The notes under the pieces: model-generated
What the model was told of the DNA's origin: nothing
The model's input: only the letters and a program-made list of their open reading frames with translations
Databases searched by the model: none
Shown: one piece after another, positions 56,990-64,000 of the stretch
Layout: the number at the start of each line of letters is the position of its first letter
How positions within the stretch are numbered: position 1 is the first letter of the stretch
Position numbers and translations under genes: made by a program
Origin: Periplaneta americana
Lineage: Eukaryota; Arthropoda; Insecta; Blattodea; Blattidae
DNA length: 64,000 bases
Assembly (NCBI RefSeq): GCF_040183065.1
Contig: NC_091132.1
Location: forward strand, 159,438,102-159,502,101
Direction of reading: 5' to 3'

Positions 56990-57765
56990 TTTTACTTACT
57001 TCCTCACAAATGGCTTTTAAGGAACCTGGAGGTTCATTTCCACTCTCACATAAGTCCGCCATCAGTTCCTGTTCTGAGCAAGATTAATCCAGTCTCTACC
57101 ATCATATCTCACGCCCCTTAAATCCAATTGAATATTATCCTCCGATCTACATCTTAGCCTCCCCAAAGTCTTTTTCCCTCCGGCCTCCCAACTAACACTC
57201 TATATTAATTTCTGGATTCGCCCATACGTGCTACATGCCCTGCCCATCTCAAACGTCTGGATTTAATATTCCTAAATATATGAGGAGAAGAATAGAAAGC
57301 GCGCAGTTTTATATTGTTTAATTTTCTTAATTCTCCTGTAATTTTATCCCTCTTAGCGCCAAATATTTTCCTAAGGACCTTGTTCTGGATCATTCTTAGT
57401 CTCTGTTCCTTTCTCAAAGTGAGAGTCCAAGCTTAACAATCGTAAAGAGGAACTGGTAATATAAATGTTTTATGAATTCTAATTTTCAGGTTTATTGAGA
57501 GAAGACTGGATGACAAAAGCTGAACCGAATAATAACAGGCATTTCACATATTTATTTATTCTGTATTTAATTTCCTCCCAAGTGTCATTTATATTTGTTA
57601 TTGTTGCTCCAAGATATTTGAACTTTTTTACCTTTTCAAAGGTTACTTTTCCAATTTTTATATTTCCATTTTGCACTATGTTCTGGTGATGAGACATAAC
57701 CATATAGTTTGTTTTTTCTGGGTTTACTTCCAAATCTATCTCTTTATTTGCTTCACTACACATAT
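56990..57765 (-). pseudogene. RTE-like LINE fragment in gene 2 intron 2
   Basis: Minus-strand coding traces in order: EANKEIDLEVNPEKTNYMVM, NGNIKIGKVTFEKVKKFKYL, GATITNINDTWEEIKYRIN, then RKEQRLRMIQNKVLRKIFGA and SRRLRWAGHVARMGESRN, and the 3' end with GCTTTTAAGGAACC. Frames change at least twice, and it is 5' truncated at ~57765. Confidence 0.87.
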
Positions 57766-58880
57766 GGAATTTGATTAATGGTGCAACATGCCAAGTGAAA
57801 ATTATGTCAGATAATTACATTACACTGTTGTAGTGACAGTGTCTGCCTGTGCCACATTCATCTGCTTCATAGTTCATGGCAGACAGATTTAGAATGTTAT
57901 TTTATGACGCTTTCAATTACAGAAGTTATTCAGCGTCGAAATTCAATCATATCGAGAATGGGAAACGAATTCTGTTCTGTAACGCTAATGTTTTAATGTG
58001 TTTCAAAAATAAGATATGTTACACACAGGTTATTGACGTTCTGGAGGATGTCGTACTATGGATTTTACCACCACTAAATATTAAGATGGTACATCAATTT
58101 ATAGCGTTTTTGTTTCGCGTGTTGGTACTTCAGTTCCTATGAGTTTACTTTTCGATTTTTTATTTGAAGTTGAATTGTTGTGCTTTAATTTAAACACTGC
58201 AGCATCTCGGTGACAATCACTGCCTGCAGAGGCATTCTAAGATGGACGAAAGATTATGGGCATAAAAGGAGTGGACAAAATGTATTGATGGACGTAAATT
58301 GTATGAACCAATCGGTTGTTGACAAGAGAATGTGGACGAAACAAATTGTAAATAAAAAGTAGTGGACGAAAGGCCCGCAAACCCAATAATCTCATGCATA
58401 GTTAAGTTTCCCTGTACTGTATATCACAAAATCTTGAAAATATTTAAAGGTTTTCGAGAGAGTCACAAAATATTAGATACGCTAACCCATGTATGTTATA
58501 ACTCGTGATTATTACACCATACATTCATATTATAAATTTAAAAAAAATAGTTACTCGAAAGAAGATTTCCGAAACATAACATGAACTCATCAGACTGCAG
58601 CATGAAAATTGTAAAATAAAAATAAAAAAATGTCGCTAAGCACTACATCTTCACACTGTTCCCAGAACATACACTTAAAAAAAATAAATAAATAAGAGGT
58701 GAAAGTAATTTTTAAATATAGATATTAACATATCACTATAGTTGAAATATAGAGTTTATGAAAATAAAAGGAGTACATATTTTTATATAGAAAATACTAA
58801 AGGCTCTGTCATATGCTGAAATACCCGTGCGTACAGAATCTTATGACTTATAGCTGTGTCTGCAACGAAAAGGATACACT
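57766..58880. other. gene 2 intron 2 part, no gene recognised
   Basis: Near 57896 TTATTTTATGACGCTTTCAA + TTACAGAAGTTATTCAGCGTCGA resembles SINE tails (GACGCTNTCAAC..AGCGTC), perhaps a SINE fragment. Otherwise nothing. Confidence 0.3.
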
Positions 58881-58884
58881 AAGT

Positions 58885-59712
58885 CAGTCGTTCCCAACTG
58901 GTGATGCGTTACGCAGCCCCATGGAGTATGTCGTGAAATTTAGGAATTGAAAAATACATTTTATGCCATCCAGAAAGTCTCTTTACAATGCAATTTTTAT
59001 TTACAACAAAGTCTTTGATAATTTTATTTTGAGACAGACTTTACGGATGAAACAATGCTCAGTTTAATTTTTTCTGTCTGGTGATAATTCGAATGAAAGT
59101 GAACACCTGAAACAATGCTTAGTAATTCGTTTACTCTTCCCACTTAGTAATAAACAAAGTTTAGAATCGTCAGAACATGTTGGTGAGTTTCAGTGTATAC
59201 GCGTGAGCAGGTGATAGTATGATTAGGCTATTTTATCAAAAATGCTCTATTTAGATTTTACCATTAACAAAATTTAATTCGAAAAAGATGATCTGAATCT
59301 AATTCTGGATTAGATGACAACAGTTCTAATTCAAATAATGTGAGTGAAAATTCCCTCCGGGGTTCACAAAAAAGCACCGCGTTTTGTAAATATAATGATG
59401 AATACTTGCAATATGGTCTTACGTGGCGTGGAGATGAATATAAACAAAATCCTGAGTGTCTTACATGCGGAAATATTTTTGTCAAATCAGTCGATGGTGC
59501 CGAATAACCTAAAAATACATTTAGAACTGCCGTTTTCAACATCATACTTGTGTGAATCAGCATTTTCTATTATAAAAATGGTGAAATCTAAACAAAGGAA
59601 CAGACTGCTGCATCTTGAAGATGATTTACGTGTTGGTCTGTTAATCTTAAGGCCAAGTATAGATAAACTCTGTGCAATCCCTAAAGCACAGACTTCACAT
59701 AATTTCAAATAG
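58885..59712 (+). pseudogene. hAT (ZBED5/SCAND3-like) transposase C-terminal relic
   Basis: CAGTCGTTCCCAACTGGTGA at 58885 may be the element's left end. The frame 59344-59712 encodes VNIMMNTCNMVLRG, then LPFSTSYLCESAFSIIKMVK, KQRNRLLHLEDDLRVGLLIL and RPSIDKLC, the C-terminal dimerisation region of ZBED5/SCAND3-like hAT proteins (usual text YLCESAFSxLxxIKxKxRNRL). The N-terminal and catalytic parts are missing. The right end was not located. Confidence 0.78.
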
Positions 59713-60259
59713 GTGAGTTTTCAAAAACGATAATAATCATTTATCAGTCATTCAGCATCATAGTTTGTGATTTTTGACACATACCTTCGTTTTTTTCTAA
59801 TGCCACTCAAGTTGCTGCTTGCTTTTTTAGAACTTTCGATTGCGTATTAACATCGACCTATCTACAACACTGAAAGTCCGATGCTACATAGAAGTTAACA
59901 GTGCTTTTTTCAGGCGGAACGCGCTAGAATGGCGTTCCGGCACCTATATTTTGGATTCTTCATCATGTGGGCTTACCCGAAATATGTGTGAATAACTATG
60001 TTTTTAATGTAAGTTTTCTTTGAATTCTGCTTAGACCTTGAAAGTCTTAGTTGGAGGAAAAGGAGGTTAAAAACGACAAAATTTCCGTGCAGTGACCAGT
60101 AATCATCTCCTCATCCGCTATAAAATATTCTACAAAGAGTTTCATAACCTTTTTCTTCAGAAGAAAAGCACTATTTTTGCTATTAATAAAAACAAATGTT
60201 TTGCGATATCATGGGCATTCAGTAAAGTGTGTCCTCAGTCGAAAAAGAACTCCACTTAC
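59713..60259. other. gene 2 intron 2 part, unassigned
   Basis: AGGCGGAACGCGCTAGAATG + GCGTTCCGGCACC near 59914 is a short palindromic GC-rich patch that may be a transposon end. Nothing else recognised. Confidence 0.3.
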
Positions 60260-60397
60260 CTCGTCTTTACAGTTTATTGTAACAAAATTAGTTGGCACTG
60301 CAGTTTCCTCAACTTTAATATCTGATGTGAGATCACAGTTGTTGTCCTCGCATTTCATTTTTATTCCAGCAACGTAGGGATCCAATAAAAGTCCATC
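60260..60397 (-). CDS. gene 2, exon 2 (short acidic exon)
   Basis: 138 nt (46 codons, phase 0 at both ends) between the acceptor TCTCTTCTGCAG and donor GTAAGTGGAG. It reads DGLLLDPYVAGIKMKCEDNN then CDLTSDIKVEETAVPTNF and ends INCKDE. IKVE fits the SUMO consensus. The IK-x-(E/K)CED..DLTS-x-IKVE-x-T-x-VP pattern is one I recall from many cockroach zinc-finger proteins. Confidence 0.83.
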
Positions 60398-61924
60398 CTG
60401 CAGAAGAGACATATAATGTATATATGTAAAACATAACATTAACATATTATGTTTCAGAAAGAGAAATTTTTCTTTTTCTGAAAGTGAGTAACATATGCTC
60501 ATGTATGTAACAGCGTCCAAATGACACTATAAAAGTTAAAAGTTACTTCTACACCGCACCTCTGAATGTTTTCTGTTCTGGATATTGTGAACATATATTA
60601 GAGCCATGGGCATGGGAAATATAAACTGTGACATGCGTCATCACATCGTAATCGATAAAGAGGTCAGTGAAAGATTGTTAGGAACGTGCTTGGATAACAA
60701 AATACACTGTCTTACAGTAGAAATAGCAAGGAAAAAGGAGTTGATACCATATACAGCGATAAGCGCTGTCAAGGTTGCAGCGACATGGTTATAGTCCTAA
60801 AATTAAAAACCAATGCATATGGCTGGTATATACAGTATTCGATCACAGAGAAAAAACTATATATATGTACATATTATTAAGTAGGCCTACGTAATAATCG
60901 TATCTGTATTATTTTGTGTCATTTAAGGTGCATGATTGAGCAAATTAATTTTTTAATTTTGGAAAAAAATATTATTAATTTCAATTACACTTTATGTTAA
61001 TTTACTACTTAACGAGTTTCAAGTTGTTTTGTACTATTTACGGTTCCATAATGTGGAATTTTATTTTAAAATTCAGAGATGTCAGTCAGTCACAGAATGA
61101 GGTCAGTCAGTAACACATCACTTTTTCGGCCATAACTCCATTATTAGTTGTGGTTTGGAGATCGTTTTCAACTTAAACTAAAGATTAACACTTCCTCTCC
61201 GAACAATACTTTGTAAAACTGTACAATGGCATTTCACAAAAATCTGTGGAGAACAATGTTCATCTGAAGAGAGGGTTGACATTTATGTCAGTCAGTTACA
61301 CACTTTGGACGTAAATAAATAGTAAACGTTTTCTATTATAGATGTTTATTTTTATATGTACCTTAAGTGTACACTTTCCTCTATCAAATCCTGTGGTGAC
61401 AGTCTAATTTCAACCCATTACACAATTTAGGCTGATATTTTGCTGTCAAAATGTACTGTAAATGTCAGTCAGTCACACGTGGAATTGCTCTATATTGTAC
61501 AGAAGGTAGGTCAATTTAAAATGGTGTTCTGTTTCAGTAAGAGATTACAGACACCTTCACAAAGACTCACCTCACTTTGTTATGATTTTGTTACACTGAA
61601 GCTGTAACTATACTCAATCGCAGCACAATGTAACTTTTCAATCTTACATACTATTTAATAAAAATAATCCAATAAATTATAAACAAAAGCATTACGTACT
61701 AGTAATATTTTAAGAGAGAGAAAAATAAAATAACATAATACGAAACATAAAGAGAAACTTGATAAACAACTCCAGATTGAATTTTTCTGTCTACATACTG
61801 TAAATCTGCTACCTATAAATTAGGATATATATATATATATATGTATATAGATCTGACCTTATGTCATATACATTGCGATTGAAGTCGAACATAGAAATGA
61901 GAGAACCAGTGACTTTCAATTTAC
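60398..61924. other. gene 2 intron 1, with repeated GTCAGTCAGT words
   Basis: No ORF of note. The decamer GTCAGTCAGT followed by (C/T)ACA or AACA occurs at 61081, 61102, 61287 and 61464 in the same orientation, suggesting an uncharacterised repeat of roughly 0.4-0.5 kb. Confidence 0.45.
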
Positions 61925-62022
61925 CTCTGATAAGGGCTTCTTCTCATCTGTATCAGTGTTATCACTCCAATGTACAGCCAACGGGTCAACCTCGGGTTCC
62001 TTTTTGATCACTTCCATCACGA
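61925..62022 (-). CDS. gene 2, exon 1 (first coding exon)
   Basis: ATG at 62017-62015, 5 nt after the acceptor ATCTGTTTCAG, so a 5' untranslated exon should lie upstream. It encodes 31 residues, MEVIKKEPEVDPLAVHWSDN then TDTDEKKPLSE, and ends in phase 0 at the donor GTAAATTG. It is paralogous to gene 1 exon 1. IKKE is a SUMO-consensus tetrapeptide. The full product is about 487 residues (31+46+410) if no exon is missed; gene 1 has one more short exon than found here. Confidence 0.85.
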
Positions 62023-62109
62023 CTGAAACAGATATTTGATTGACACATCTGGACAAAGTAAGCTTAAGAAACAGAGTTATTCAGAGTGATTACAATATAT
62101 AATATGTAG

Positions 62110-62560
62110 GCCTATTACGGAACTTGGACTCTTACTTTGAGAGAGGAAAAGAGATTAAGGGTGTATGAGAATAAGGTTCTTAGGAAAATATTTGGGGCTA
62201 AGAGGGATGAAGTTACAGGAGAATGGAGAAAGTTACACAACACAGAGCTGCACGCATTGTATTCTTCACTTGACACAATTAGGAACATTAAATCCAGACG
62301 TTTGAGATGGGCAGGGCATGTACCACGTATGGACGAATCTGGAAATGCATATAAAGTGTTAGTTGGGAGGCCGGAGGGAATAAGACCTTTTTTAGGAGGG
62401 TGAAAAGTAGATGGAAGGATAATATTAAAATGAATTTGAGGGAGGTGGGATATGATGGTAGGAAGCGGATTAATCTTGCCCAGGATATGGATCAATGGCG
62501 GGCTTATGTGAGGGCGGTAATGAACCTCCAGGTTCCTTAAAAGCCATAAGTAAATAATGA
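62110..62560 (+). pseudogene. RTE-like LINE 3' fragment just upstream of gene 2
   Basis: The frame 62137-62403 reads KRLRVYENKVLRKIFGAKRD, EWRKLHNTELHALYSS and SRRLRWAGHVPRMDES, then drifts out of frame. The 3' end GGTTCCTTAAAAGCCATAAG + TAAATAA is at ~62555. It lies about 90 bp upstream of the gene 2 coding-exon acceptor, in antisense orientation to the gene. 5' truncated. Confidence 0.87.
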
Positions 62561-64000
62561 CTATTACAGGTAGCCTATATACTATTTCATTGGAAATTTT
62601 AAATTTGTTCTGAACTAATTAAATTTAAATTCCATTCAAAATATAGAATTCGTTTAGTATTAGTGAGTATGTCGCTATGAATTCGATTATGCACATTTCT
62701 CATGTACAGAATAAGATCCCAATCTTGTCTAAACTCATTACGCAGATTCTAGTCCAGTCCACCCAGAAGACATTTCACCAGCAATATTCTCAATTTTTGC
62801 TAAATTCACCCATTGCTATTCATCCAATGAAAATTCAACCACAGTAAGCTCATCAAGCAAGTCATTATTTCAAAACTGAATATATTGTCGACAGTAAAAG
62901 TTATTATAAAGTAGCCCTGCTGTCTGTTTTGCGGAATGCGGTACAGAATTTTGGTATATTAAATAGCGATGTTGTGGGCACAAGCACGCAGGTATTCTAA
63001 TATCTGTCCCTGGTCTTTGAAGTCGTCGCACTTCGAAGTAATGGTCTGCAGTCTTTGGTTCTGGTTCTTATATTTCCGCTTCTGGAGTTGTGTAACAGTC
63101 TGCCAAACATCAAACTCATGGAAAACAACATTTCTGTATCATGCTCCTTCTTTTGAAGACATATTACCACAGTCTACTATATACAGTCGCGAAGCTTGAG
63201 GTGATTTTTTGCAAATCTCGTGATAAAGCGCTCCAAGCGGTTAGCAACTAGAAACAATACACTGTCCATGGTCGACTTTGGACTGTGTCGTATTTCCATC
63301 GAATGCTAGCTCGTTGCGTATTTCACATTGATGCTTGTGAAATGTTCGTTATTGGTTGTAATGAAAATGTTAATGGCTAAAATACAATAATTGGAATAAT
63401 AATATTTTACTAGAGGTGTAGAAATATTAAGTTTGTTTTAATGAAATTTATTGATCATGTTTTATTTTCAGTTCTAGTAGGATTATTATTGCTTAGGCCT
63501 ACTTTTTTTTTTTTCAAAGGATATGTTTTTAATTATAGCTGTTAATTTTGTTGTTATTTTTATTTGTGACTTTACTAGAGACGTAGAAAAAGTATCTTAC
63601 AATAAAATTTATTGATCACGTTTTATTTCCAATTCTGGTGTGATTATTATTGCTTAACCTCATCTCACTTTGTTAACTACGTAAGCCTACACTACACGTA
63701 CCGGTACACGTAAGTTACTCCATTAATTCATATTTCCATTATTATTGTTGTAAAGGGAAATGCAAATTAATATTTATTGGTTTCATAGTTAATTATCGCT
63801 ATAATCTTGAATGAGTGAAGCGATTATAGTAAATTTCAGTTCGTTTTGCACAAAAAAAAATATTATTAACCTATTTCTTGCAGGTATTTTCGTGTTTATG
63901 GTGAAATTTAATATACTTCATTAAAATAATAAATTAACTTTATGCATTTAATATTTCAATAATGGAAGGAAGGTGTTAATTTTTCCAAAAGAACACAACG
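62561..64000. other. no gene; two-copy direct repeat at 63410-63665
   Basis: AATTTATTGATCATGTTTTA + TTTTCAGTTCTAGTAGGATT at 63446 recurs as AATTTATTGATCACGTTTTA.. at 63607, about 161 bp on, each preceded by TACTAGAG.CGTAGAAA-type text and followed by ATTATTGCTTA. The rest is AT-rich and unassigned. Confidence 0.5.

Noticed and set aside
57896..57945. SINE fragment
   Set aside because: Only short tail-like words (GACGCTTTCAA, CAGCGTCGA), no head and no duplication; too weak to call.

Overview
This window is eukaryotic and insect-like. It is AT-rich, has long introns with GT..AG splice sites, carries many tRNA-derived SINEs and non-LTR retrotransposon fragments, and is dominated by cut-and-paste DNA transposons of several superfamilies. 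The repeated retroelement and the C2H2 zinc-finger gene architecture resemble those I know from cockroaches and termites (Blattodea). That assignment is inference; no search was run. No bacterial genes, rRNA, true tRNA genes or CRISPR are visible.

Only two host genes can be supported. Both are on the minus strand and both encode multi-exon C2H2 zinc-finger proteins. Gene 1 (27681-40190) has four exons whose splice phases agree and would give about 546 residues. Gene 2 (54229-62022) has three exons, all phase 0, giving about 487 residues. In both, the first coding exon is exactly 31 codons, starts 5 nt after a splice acceptor, and opens with M-(D/E)-x-IK-x-EP-x-VDPLA. The short upstream exons are acidic and carry psi-K-x-E (SUMO-consensus-like) tetrapeptides, and one large 3' exon carries the fingers. 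They look like tandem members of an expanded family of nuclear DNA-binding proteins.

Layout. 1-1772: AT-rich, little content. 1773-5799: a TIR element holding a full-length hAT transposase ORF, with a second non-autonomous hAT inserted in its right terminus. 6846-8275: RTE-like LINE interrupted by two SINEs. 9406-12299: a decayed coding relic of an uncharacterised family, split by a mariner with an intact ORF. 12583-14083: Tc1-like element with an intact ORF. 14427-17215: LINE, MITE and SINE pieces. 17800-20220: an internally deleted hAT relic holding a ~26-copy 45/46-bp minisatellite. 20222-20755: TIR-like repeat. 21930-24735: SINE, then a mariner-like element split by a hAT. 25285-26650: tandem repeats. 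27023-27345: SINE. 27681-40190: gene 1, with a TIR element, a large hairpin, LINEs, a MITE and a foldback element in its introns. 40985-42215: LINEs and SINE. 42700-44518: decayed PIF/Harbinger transposase gene with an intron. 45080-47250: transposase relics. 48485-49190: another LINE. 49860-52320: a tandem repeat split by a hAT, a LINE tail and a SINE. 52957-53412: long inverted repeat. 54229-62022: gene 2, with hAT and LINE relics in its introns. 62110-62560: LINE just upstream of gene 2. 62561-64000: a short duplication, otherwise nothing recognised.

The elements work as a stratigraphy. Target-site duplications and one paralogous empty site allow relative ordering of many insertions. Two transposase ORFs (mariner and Tc1) and one hAT ORF are uninterrupted, so some elements appear young.
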